From contig DNCN01000147.1 of NCBI GenBank assembly GCA_003485015.1, forward strand, positions 1 to 12,809: a stretch of DNA of 12,809 nucleotides, written 5' to 3'. Each line of letters opens with the position of its first letter. The first letter of the stretch is position 1. The position numbers were made by a program, and so were the translations under genes. This DNA is from a bacterium. GTDB lineage: Bacteria > UBA9089. This document shows, in pieces, positions 1 through 6,995 of the stretch. A model generated the notes under the pieces. It did not search any database, was not told where the DNA came from, and worked only from the letters and a program-made list of their open reading frames with translations.

Positions 1-192
1 CTCTTGCTAAGAGAACTCCTACTTTTCTCTCTAATTCGTTAGTAAGGAGTCATACTTTGCCAAAAAATCCTTTGATCCTGCGTAAGATAAGATCTTTCAT
101 CAAGTTTTTCTTTCAAGCTATCTTGGGTGGGTTGTTTGCTTCAGAATCAGCGAGCACTCATAATCAATCTTCTTGAAAAGGAGGGATGATGA
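1..192. other. Edge region; possible 3' end of an upstream gene
   Basis: No gene can be named here. On the + strand one frame stays open from base 3 to a TGA at 174-176, giving 57 residues that are basic and rich in Ser, Thr and Phe. That stop directly abuts the Shine-Dalgarno sequence of the gene at 193, which is how an upstream operon gene would end. Against this, the stretch is pyrimidine-rich, unlike every certain gene in the window, and the peptide has only one acidic residue. On the - strand a 33-codon frame is also open but has no ATG start. A short hairpin (CTCTT, loop GCT, AAGAG) sits at 1-13. A partial coding tail is possible but not established. Confidence 0.3.
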
Positions 193-417
193 ATGGCAGA
201 AGAGGAGAAGGTTGAAGAGAAAGCTGTAGAACCTCAGAAAGAAAAGGGCGAGACAGTTAAAAAGGCTTTGAAGATTCTTCTGGGAGTTGTACTAGTAGTC
301 TTAGGCATCTGGATGATTGTAGTTTTTTGGGGACAAGTTGTATCACTATTCAAAGGGTGCATAGGAGGAATTCTCATCCTGGCTGGTTTAGTCTGTTTTC
401 TCCTTGCTGCTGAATAA
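193..417 (+). CDS. Small two-helix membrane protein, unknown function
   Basis: This 74-residue protein has a strongly charged N-terminus (residues 1-25, rich in Glu and Lys), then a hydrophobic helix at about 26-46, a short polar turn with a Lys-Gly-Cys motif near 54-56, and a second hydrophobic helix at about 57-72. There is no signal-peptide cleavage site. The likely topology is a helical hairpin in the inner membrane with the charged tail in the cytoplasm. The start is well supported by AGGAGG at 179-184, eight bases upstream. An intrinsic terminator follows the stop closely, so this gene ends its transcript. Short proteins with a charged tail and paired helices recur as hypothetical proteins in many anaerobic bacteria. 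I do not recognise a characterised family and propose no function. Confidence 0.72.
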   Translation: MAEEEKVEEKAVEPQKEKGETVKKALKILLGVVLVVLGIWMIVVFWGQVVSLFKGCIGGILILAGLVCFLLAAE

Positions 418-427
418 GTAGAACATT

Positions 428-490
428 ATAGCCCTCCTCAAAACTGAGCGAAAAGCTTGGATGAAGAGGGCTATTCTTCTTTTCCTGTTT
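428..490 (+). terminator. Rho-independent terminator after the small membrane protein gene
   Basis: A nine-base perfect stem pairs ATAGCCCTC (428-436) with GAGGGCTAT (466-474). It extends inward by TCA/TGA (438-440 and 462-464) after one mismatch. The right arm is followed by a T-rich tract (474-490, TTCTTCTTTTCCTGTTT). The loop of about 20 bases is longer than usual. The position, 10 bases after the stop at 417, fits termination of the upstream transcript and separates it from the Cys-protein/fapA pair. Confidence 0.75.
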
Positions 491-574
491 GAGGAGATTG
501 AGGGAGTTGAGAGGAAAAGGCTTTTGTGGTTTTCGATAATTTAGCGGTAACTTCTCTTTACGCTGGATAGGAAA

Positions 575-757
575 GTGGTAGAGAAGATTCAGTGTTATAA
601 ATGTAAACACTATAAGGTGACTTGGGATACGGGTTTTCCCTATGCCTGCAAAGCATTTAACTTTAAATCCAGTAAGTCACCTTCTTTAGTCGTCCATGAA
701 GCGAGTGGCCAACTCTGCCAGTTTTTCTCTCCCAGGCCTCCCAGAAAAAGGGTATAG
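575..757 (+). CDS. Small four-cysteine protein, probably zinc-binding
   Basis: This 60-residue protein has Cys at positions 7, 10, 25 and 48, arranged as CxxC (7-10), one Cys in YAC (23-25) and one in SGQLC (44-48). It also carries an HYKVTW segment (12-17) and a proline- and arginine-rich tail. Four cysteines in so short a chain suggest a structural zinc site. I recall short proteins of this pattern as conserved hypothetical genes in anaerobic and delta-proteobacterial genomes, sometimes mislabelled as uracil-DNA glycosylase. This chain is far too short to be that enzyme. The start is a GTG with a weak purine-rich stretch (GGATAGG, 565-571) close upstream, and no ATG is available in frame. 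It ends 28 bases before the large FapA gene and is probably co-transcribed with it. Molecular role unknown. Confidence 0.7.
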   Translation: MVEKIQCYKCKHYKVTWDTGFPYACKAFNFKSSKSPSLVVHEASGQLCQFFSPRPPRKRV

Positions 758-785
758 ACTAAGTTTGTAGGTTTAAAAAGAAGAG

Positions 786-3700
786 ATGAAAAAGGATGAA
801 TTTGAAATACTTGATGAGGATACAGGCAAGGAGCCTGAAGCCACCTCCGACGCCGTCTTGGAAGAAGTGATTAGAGAAGAGGAGATAATAGAAGAGAGTA
901 TCAGTAAGATGGAGTATCTAGATCAGGACGGGAGGGCAGAGGTAGTTGTGGATGAGAGTGGATTGAATGCCTATCTGATCATTACCCCTCCTGGACTTGG
1001 GGGAAGACCTCTCGATTTGAAAGGAGCAATGGATGCCCTTATCAATAAAGGAATAGTAGATATCGATGGGGAGAGCACCAAAGAGGCACTCAGGAAGAAG
1101 GTATTCAATCAATCTATCCTAGTGGCTAGAGGTGTACCTCCACATAAAGGTAAAGATGCCTATCTTACAAACCAGGTGAGAACAGGAGAAGATGTTACTC
1201 CTGAACAGCTCTTGGCGGTTAAAGTTCCAGCCACTCAGGGTTGGCCAGGTCGTTCGGTCAGGGGGGAGGTTATTCCGGGCCTCTTTGGGAAGGATATCAC
1301 CCTTCTTGTTGGTGAGAATACTAAACTCAGTAGTGATGGATTAAGGATCTACGCTACAGATTATGGGGAGGTCAGGTGGGAAGGTAGTAAGGCAAGTGTC
1401 AACGTAACGCCTAGGCAAGAGGTAGACCTTGAAGATGTGGAACGTGACTTCAGGACCTTAGAGACCTTTTTAAAAGGGATACAGGTTGAAGATTCTAGTT
1501 TAGATAGTCGGGTAGAGGTAATTTTGAGCGAGGACAAACTAGAGGCTTATATCCTCATTATTCCGCCAAAGATTGGAGGAAGGTTACTCGAGTTAAGGCA
1601 AGTCTTAGCGAGTTTGAAAGAAAAGGGGATAATGGAGGTAGAGACCGACAAGATTTTAAAGGCTATCAAGGAGCACAGATTCAACGAGAAGATCTTAGTG
1701 GCTAGGGGGATACCACCTACAAAGGGTGAGGATGCTTTTTTTATCTATCGTTTTGGTGTGGACAAAGAAGACACTCCTCTAAAAGAGGAGGCCATCCCTG
1801 GCCAGCTTCTTATGATTAAGCACCTTGCTACCCGCGGCACTTCTGGTAAAACCGTCACCGGTGAAACAATCCCTGGTGGATTTGGAAAGCCCCTTTATAT
1901 CAGTGCAGGAAATGGAGTTATGTTTGATGAGGAGGGAGCTAGAGCTTATGCTATCAGATCTGGTCGGGTAATCTGGGAAGAAAATAAGATTTCAGTTGAA
2001 GAAGTTAAAGAGATAGATGGGGATCTTAGTGAGGAGGATGGTGATATTGAATTTAGTGGCATGATCATCATTAATGGAGCTGTTGGGGATAGTGTAGAAG
2101 TTAAGGCCGAATCTGACATTATTGTTGTTGGTGGGGTGGGTGATGCTACCCTTATTTCAGATGGTGATATAAAGGTTCGGCAGGCTGTATTTGGTAAAGG
2201 ACAAGGAATAATCACTGCTCATGGAAATGTTTCAATTACTTCTGCTGAGGGGATCACTGTTGAAGCGGGAGAAAATGTCTTCGTTAATGAGTTTATTCGA
2301 AATAGTAATGTTATTGCCAAGCAGGTTATCTGTGAAGGTCAGATTGATGGTGGCAGGGTCTATGCCAATAAGTTGATAGAAGCCAAGGTCCTTGGTTCTG
2401 AGGAGAAGACTAAAACCATCTTGACGGTAGATAAGGAGGGACGGATCTCTTCTCGCGAAGCGGTCCATCCAGGCGTAGAGTTGAAGATCGGAGGAAGTCT
2501 TCTAGCGATAAAAGAGCGAGGAGGGGGATTGAGCTTTACATTTGAAGGAACGAGTATTAAGGGGGAGGCATATACAAGGGTAGAAGCTAAGGAATCTCTT
2601 GTAACCCAACCTGCCGTTAAGATCAAAGGCTTTACTCCTTTCGTCATTCTAAGTGGCTCTACCCCTGGTGAGATCAAGAGAGAAGGTGCTGCACTTCTTG
2701 ACCTCGCGGTTGAGGATGTAGAGACAGAGATAATCTCCAAAGATAAGGAGACCATAAGGATGAAGATCTTTCCGGTCGGAAGATTCCTCCCTTTGGAGAT
2801 AGAAGAGAAGACTGAAAAAGGGAAGCTTGGTCAGTTGGATATCGAGGGTTATTACCGACTGGCGAACACAGAAGAGGGACTCTTCTTGAGTGTATTTCCA
2901 CCTAGGGAAGGTGGAAGTAGGGTTAAAGTTGAAAACGTGCTTAAAGAGATGGAGAGTAGGGGATTCAAGGATGTGAATGAGGTTCTTTTAAAGGAGGTGA
3001 TAGACCAAGCCTTAGCTACACCAGTCAAGATCGCACCAAGGCAGTATATTCCAGATTTAGACGGAGAAGTGATAATAGAGATCTCCCCAGATGGAAGGAG
3101 GGCAGAGATGATCCTTATTCCTCCTCAACCTGGTGGGTTACCCGTCAGCTTTAAAGATGCTACAGAGGCCTTAAAAGGGAAAGGTATTGTGATAGGGATC
3201 AAGGAGGAAGCTATCCATCAGGCGATTAAAGATGGGAAGTTTGGTGTGAGAATGATTGTGGCTGAAGAGATCCCTCCCACTCCTGGAAAGAGCTCCAAGA
3301 TTGAATACCATTTCGATCTTAGTCCCCAAAAGGCAAAGTTTATCGAAGATGAATGGGGTCGGGTGAACTTTAAGGAATTGAATATTGTTCGGATGGTAAG
3401 AGCGGGACAGGTCTTAGCTACTAAAGTAGGGACGGCTATTCCTGGCCAACCAGGCCAACGGATAACCGGTGAACAGATTCCTCCTCCGCCAGTAGAAGAT
3501 ACGAAACTCCCTGTGGGTAAAAATACCCAGATTACCGAAGATGGTCTGAAGCTTTGTTCCACCATTGATGGACATGTTCTCTTTGTCAGTGGACGGGTGA
3601 ATGTTGAGCCGGTTTATGAAGTCAAGGGCGATGTCAACCTCACTACAGGAAATATAGACTTTCCGGGGACAATCGATATTGCTGGTAATGTAGAAGATGG

Positions 3701-4445
3701 CTTCAGGGTTCGAGCAGGAGGGGATATCCAAATCCGTGGGGGGGTGGGCAAAGCTACTCTCCATTCAGAAGCAAGCGTCAATATTAGTCATGGAATCCAG
3801 GCCAATCATGAAGGTAGAATAAGGGCGGGCAAGGATATCATCTGTAAGTTTGTTGAAATGGGTAATCTATTTGCCGGGGGGGATATTATCGTTGACGAAG
3901 AGGTCTTACATTCAGAACTGAATGCTGATGGAAATATTATTGTTACTGGAAAGAGAGGGCTTATTATTGGAGGAGAGATAAGGGCTCGTAACAGGGTAAG
4001 GGCTAGGGTTGTTGGATGCAAGAAATTTACTCCAACCATTATTGAGGTTGGTGTCCAACCAAGGATACGTGGACAAGTTACTGTTTTGAAGAGGCTCCTA
4101 AGGGAAGATCTGAAGGAGTTTGAACAGTATAAGGTTGACATCTTAAATTTGAAACGACAGAAGGAGACTACTGGTCTTTCCCCAGAACGAGAAGAGTTAC
4201 TTTCCCGATTGATCAACACCCAGGCAAGCCTGGCGGCAAAACTCCATTCCTATGCCCAACGAAAAGAGGTATTAGAGAGAGAGATGCTCAGGCCTGCTGG
4301 TGGCGTAATTGATGTTTTAGAGGCTGTTTATCCAGGTACGGTAGTCATTATTCGTAATATCGTGTTTGAGGTAACAGAGAAGTTGAAAGCGGTTACCTTC
4401 TATCTTGAGGGTGATAAGATCCGCCAGAGGCCTCACGAAGGTTGA
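786..4445 (+). CDS. Giant tandem FapA-family (DUF342) protein
   Basis: This 1219-residue protein is about twice the usual FapA length (roughly 450-650 residues). Its order is as follows: an acidic N-terminal extension (1-48); FapA N-module 1 (50-208); N-module 2 (242-405); beta-helix 1 with Gly-rich rungs such as VVGGVGDATL (411-555); C-terminal cap 1 (558-594); an unassigned stretch (598-685); a shortened N-module 3 (686-753); N-module 4 (760-940); beta-helix 2 (945-1090); a charged coiled coil (about 1098-1168); and cap 2 (1179-1215). Each N-module carries the PP..GG motif, and three carry the G.PP..G motif. FapA proteins are cytoplasmic. Some affect polar flagellum assembly, but many occur in non-flagellated bacteria, and no flagellar gene is present here, so a flagellar role should not be assumed. 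The ATG is the first possible start after an in-frame TAA at 774-776. Its ribosome site is weak (AAGAAGAG directly abutting), so a later start at Met42 is possible. Confidence 0.93.
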   Translation: MKKDEFEILDEDTGKEPEATSDAVLEEVIREEEIIEESISKMEYLDQDGRAEVVVDESGLNAYLIITPPGLGGRPLDLKGAMDALINKGIVDIDGESTKEALRKKVFNQSILVARGVPPHKGKDAYLTNQVRTGEDVTPEQLLAVKVPATQGWPGRSVRGEVIPGLFGKDITLLVGENTKLSSDGLRIYATDYGEVRWEGSKASVNVTPRQEVDLEDVERDFRTLETFLKGIQVEDSSLDSRVEVILSEDKLEAYILIIPPKIGGRLLELRQVLASLKEKGIMEVETDKILKAIKEHRFNEKILVARGIPPTKGEDAFFIYRFGVDKEDTPLKEEAIPGQLLMIKHLATRGTSGKTVTGETIPGGFGKPLYISAGNGVMFDEEGARAYAIRSGRVIWEENKISVEEVKEIDGDLSEEDGDIEFSGMIIINGAVGDSVEVKAESDIIVVGGVGDATLISDGDIKVRQAVFGKGQGIITAHGNVSITSAEGITVEAGENVFVNEFIRNSNVIAKQVICEGQIDGGRVYANKLIEAKVLGSEEKTKTILTVDKEGRISSREAVHPGVELKIGGSLLAIKERGGGLSFTFEGTSIKGEAYTRVEAKESLVTQPAVKIKGFTPFVILSGSTPGEIKREGAALLDLAVEDVETEIISKDKETIRMKIFPVGRFLPLEIEEKTEKGKLGQLDIEGYYRLANTEEGLFLSVFPPREGGSRVKVENVLKEMESRGFKDVNEVLLKEVIDQALATPVKIAPRQYIPDLDGEVIIEISPDGRRAEMILIPPQPGGLPVSFKDATEALKGKGIVIGIKEEAIHQAIKDGKFGVRMIVAEEIPPTPGKSSKIEYHFDLSPQKAKFIEDEWGRVNFKELNIVRMVRAGQVLATKVGTAIPGQPGQRITGEQIPPPPVEDTKLPVGKNTQITEDGLKLCSTIDGHVLFVSGRVNVEPVYEVKGDVNLTTGNIDFPGTIDIAGNVEDGFRVRAGGDIQIRGGVGKATLHSEASVNISHGIQANHEGRIRAGKDIICKFVEMGNLFAGGDIIVDEEVLHSELNADGNIIVTGKRGLIIGGEIRARNRVRARVVGCKKFTPTIIEVGVQPRIRGQVTVLKRLLREDLKEFEQYKVDILNLKRQKETTGLSPEREELLSRLINTQASLAAKLHSYAQRKEVLEREMLRPAGGVIDVLEAVYPGTVVIIRNIVFEVTEKLKAVTFYLEGDKIRQRPHEG

Positions 4446-4491
4446 CTCTAGAATAAAGAAGGTGTGGCATTGGGGTAAAAAGTGGAGGGTC

Positions 4492-4507
4492 AGGGTAGAT
4501 TTACCCT
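4492..4507. promoter_or_regulatory. Inverted repeat touching the lon -35 box
   Basis: AGGGTA (4492-4497) pairs with TACCCT (4502-4507) across a four-base loop. The outer TCA (4490-4492) can alternatively pair with TGA (4508-4510), which places the repeat over the -35 box. No T-run follows, so it is a poor terminator for the FapA gene. A repressor or activator site is possible. No regulator is identified. Confidence 0.35.
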
Positions 4508-4535
4508 TGACATTTAAGTCGATAGGTAGTATATA
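4507..4535 (+). promoter_or_regulatory. Sigma70-type promoter of lon
   Basis: A perfect -35 box, TTGACA (4507-4512), is followed after 17 bases by TATATA (4530-4535). An alternative -10, TATACT (4532-4537), lies at 19 bases. Transcription would begin near 4542, leaving a leader of about 55 bases before the lon ATG. No CIRCE element (TTAGCACTC with its inverted partner) is visible, so HrcA control of this lon is not supported. Confidence 0.7.
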
Positions 4536-4542
4536 CTTGTTC

Positions 4543-4562
4543 TTGTGTAGTTATTTACACAA
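4543..4562. promoter_or_regulatory. Inverted repeat at the lon transcription start
   Basis: TTGTGTA (4543-4549) and TACACAA (4556-4562) form a perfect seven-base inverted repeat with a six-base spacer, just downstream of the lon -10 box. This is a typical place for an operator. It could equally fold as a hairpin at the very 5' end of the lon mRNA and stabilise it. Confidence 0.42.
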
Positions 4563-4597
4563 AGATGGAAGTAATTAAAGGTTAAATCCTTAAGGTT

Positions 4598-6955
4598 ATG
4601 GAAGATAAAGTTTTTGGAGTTGAGATCCCTAATGAACTTCCTTTATTGCCTTTGAGGGACCTTGTTGTCTTTCCATTTATGGTCGTTCCCCTGATCGTTG
4701 GTCGGGAAAGGTCTATAGCAGCCTTAGAGAGTGCCACCTATAGTAATCGACTTATTGTTCTTGCTACTCAGAAGAAGGTGGAGACTGAAGAGCCTAAAAG
4801 TGATGACCTCTATCCCTTGGGCGTGGTGGCCGAGATCTTGCAATTGTTGAAATTGCCCGATGGAACAGTCAAGGCACTAGTTGAAGGTTTAAGAAGGGCC
4901 AAGATAGAGAAGTTTATTCCCGACAAACCATATCTTTATCAGATTAGTGCAGTGGATGAGAAATGGGAGCACACTCAAGAGATAGAGGCCTTGATGCGAA
5001 CCTGTATCTCTCAATTTGACCAATATGTCAAATTGACCAAACGCCTTCCACCGGAGGCAGTGAGTGTGGTAACCAATTTAGAAGAACCCGGGAGATTGGC
5101 TGATGTCATTGCTGCCCATATGAATTTAAAGGTAAAGCAGAACCAAGAGATATTGAGCACTATAGATCCTAGACATCGACTAGAAAGACTCATTCAGATC
5201 TTATATGGAGAAGTAGAGGTTCTTCAAATAGAGTCAAGGATCCATGGTGAAGTTAGGAAACAGATGGAGAAGGCCCACCGGGAGTATTACCTTACAGAAC
5301 AGATTCATGCTATCCAGCGAGAATTGGGGAAGAAGGGTGATCGGCTTTCTGAGATCGAGGAATTGAGAAAGAAGATTAAGCAAGCCAAGATGAGTAAAGA
5401 AGCTGAGGAGAAGGCCTTAAGGGAGCTTGAAAGGTTAGAACGGATGCCACCAATGTCTAGCGAGACAGCGGTTGTGCGTAATTATTTAGACTGGATGATA
5501 AGTCTTCCCTGGAATAAGAAGACTAAGGACAAATTGGACATCGACCAGGCCCAAAAGATCCTCCAAAAGAACCATTATGGGTTGACCAAGACTAAGGAGC
5601 GTGTCTTGGAGTATCTTGCTGTTCGGAAGTTGACTAAACAGATGAAGGGGTCTATTCTCTGTTTTGTTGGCCCACCAGGAACAGGTAAGACCTCGGTGGC
5701 CAAATCCATTGCCGATGCCTTAGGCCGGAGTTTCATCCGTCTCTCCTTAGGCGGGGTGCGTGATGAGGCTGAGATAAGAGGACATCGAATGACCTATGTT
5801 GCTGCTCTACCAGGCCGGATCATTCAGTCGATGCGCAAGGCAAAGAGTAAGAATCCGGTTTTTCTCTTAGATGAAGTAGATAAGATGAGTGTTGACTTTC
5901 GAGGTGATCCTTCAGCTGCCCTTTTGGAGGTGTTAGATCCAGAACAGAACTCGACCTTCTCTGATCATTATTTAGAGGTTCCCTTCGACCTCTCCGATGT
6001 GATGTTTATCACTACGGCCAATGTCCTCTATTCGATTCCTCCACCATTACAAGATCGAATGGAGATTCTAGAATTTCCAAGCTACACCGAAGATGAGAAG
6101 TCTGTGATCGCCCACCGTTTCCTTATTCCTAAGCAGCTTAAGGCCCATGGACTGAAGACCTCCAACCTTAATTTTAGTGATGAAGTTATTGAATTGATTA
6201 TCCAGAAATATACCCGGGAGGCGGGGGTAAGAAATTTGGATCGTGAGATAGCTGCAGTCTGTCGTAAGATAGCCAAAGAGGTGGCCAAAGAAGGTTGTGG
6301 AAAAAAGGTCAAAATTACCTGCCAGAATCTCTATAGGTATCTTGGTCCACCGAAGTTCAAGATTGGTGGTGCTGAGAAAGAGTTAAAGAGCGGGGTAGTC
6401 AATGGTCTGGCATGGACCGAAGTGGGGGGAAGCCTTCTGATTGCCGAGGCGATGATTATGCCAGGCAAGGGGGAGCTGATCATGACCGGTAAACTTGGGG
6501 AAGTGATGAAGGAGTCAGGCCGGGCAGCCCTCTCCTATACTCGAACTAGGGCGAAGGATTTGGGTTTAGACCCAAACTTCTATAAGAAGTTAGACTTCCA
6601 CATCCATGTTCCCGAGGGAGCAGTTCCTAAAGATGGTCCTTCAGCTGGGATAACTATGACTACAGCTCTTATCTCCGCCTTAATAGATAAACCTGTGGCC
6701 AATGACCTGGCCATGACTGGCGAACTCACCCTTCGTGGTCGGGTATTGCCTGTAGGTGGTATAAAGGAGAAGATCCTGGCCGGTCACCGTATGGGAATAA
6801 AGAGGGTCATCATTCCCAAGGAGAATGAGCGTGATCTGGATGAATTGGCGCCAAAGATAAGACGGAGATTGAAGGTAGAACTAGTTGACTCCATGGATGA
6901 GGTTTTAAATCTGGCCTTACTCAACAGCACCGGTGAAGATGAAGTAAAAGCATGA
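4598..6955 (+). CDS. lon: ATP-dependent Lon protease (LonA type)
   Basis: This is the cytoplasmic AAA+ serine protease that unfolds and degrades damaged and selected regulatory proteins. The 785 residues match the usual length of bacterial LonA. The substrate-binding LON domain covers about residues 13-205 and opens with the typical LPLLPLRDLVVFP. A long charged helical region follows (about 210-320). The AAA+ module has Walker A GPPGTGKT (358-365), Walker B FLLDEVDK (422-429) and an arginine-containing segment after LQDRMEI. The protease domain (about 595-775) has the catalytic serine in KDGPSAG (Ser682) and the catalytic lysine in GGIKEK (Lys725); their spacing of 43 equals that in the E. 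coli enzyme. No inactivating change is seen. Only AAGG lies immediately before the ATG, so the ribosome site is weak, but the LON domain begins at once and no better start exists. Expression is probably from the promoter at 4507-4535. Confidence 0.98.
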   Translation: MEDKVFGVEIPNELPLLPLRDLVVFPFMVVPLIVGRERSIAALESATYSNRLIVLATQKKVETEEPKSDDLYPLGVVAEILQLLKLPDGTVKALVEGLRRAKIEKFIPDKPYLYQISAVDEKWEHTQEIEALMRTCISQFDQYVKLTKRLPPEAVSVVTNLEEPGRLADVIAAHMNLKVKQNQEILSTIDPRHRLERLIQILYGEVEVLQIESRIHGEVRKQMEKAHREYYLTEQIHAIQRELGKKGDRLSEIEELRKKIKQAKMSKEAEEKALRELERLERMPPMSSETAVVRNYLDWMISLPWNKKTKDKLDIDQAQKILQKNHYGLTKTKERVLEYLAVRKLTKQMKGSILCFVGPPGTGKTSVAKSIADALGRSFIRLSLGGVRDEAEIRGHRMTYVAALPGRIIQSMRKAKSKNPVFLLDEVDKMSVDFRGDPSAALLEVLDPEQNSTFSDHYLEVPFDLSDVMFITTANVLYSIPPPLQDRMEILEFPSYTEDEKSVIAHRFLIPKQLKAHGLKTSNLNFSDEVIELIIQKYTREAGVRNLDREIAAVCRKIAKEVAKEGCGKKVKITCQNLYRYLGPPKFKIGGAEKELKSGVVNGLAWTEVGGSLLIAEAMIMPGKGELIMTGKLGEVMKESGRAALSYTRTRAKDLGLDPNFYKKLDFHIHVPEGAVPKDGPSAGITMTTALISALIDKPVANDLAMTGELTLRGRVLPVGGIKEKILAGHRMGIKRVIIPKENERDLDELAPKIRRRLKVELVDSMDEVLNLALLNSTGEDEVKA

Positions 6956-6982
6956 TTGATTAATGTTCAGTTATCATTTGAG

Positions 6983-6988
6983 AGGAGG
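6983..6988 (+). promoter_or_regulatory. Ribosome binding site fixing the aminotransferase start
   Basis: AGGAGG lies seven bases before the ATG at 6996. A longer reading from the ATG at 6963 would add 11 residues (MFSYHLRGGKR). It has no Shine-Dalgarno sequence, and those residues are not typical of the family, so 6996 is preferred. Confidence 0.8.
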
Positions 6989-6995
6989 AAAAAGG

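Noticed and set aside
1..50. Hairpins at the window start (CTCTT/AAGAG and ACTCCT...AAGGAGT)
   Set aside because: The stems are short or bulged and no T-run follows. With the upstream gene unseen they cannot be called a terminator.
50..151. A 33-codon open frame on the - strand, which looks protein-like
   Set aside because: It has no ATG and no ribosome site, and it overlaps a longer open frame on the + strand. It is too short to support as a gene.
2360..2755. 131-codon open frame on the - strand within the FapA gene
   Set aside because: It is a shadow of the strongly supported + strand gene, rich in Ser, Pro and Leu as antisense frames usually are, with no family motif.
3806..4219. 137-codon open frame on the - strand within the FapA gene
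   Set aside because: It lies wholly antisense to beta-helix 2 and the coiled coil and has no recognisable domain or ribosome site.
4565..4585. Six-codon reading frame (MEVIKG) in the lon leader
   Set aside because: It has no ribosome site and no tell-tale run of regulatory codons, so chance is enough to explain it.
4588..4595. Perfect palindrome CCTTAAGG just before the lon start
   Set aside because: An eight-base palindrome is expected by chance. It also holds the only purine-rich bases near the start codon.
6963..6995. Longer start for the class V aminotransferase
   Set aside because: It has no ribosome site, while AGGAGG sits exactly before the ATG at 6996, where family homology begins.
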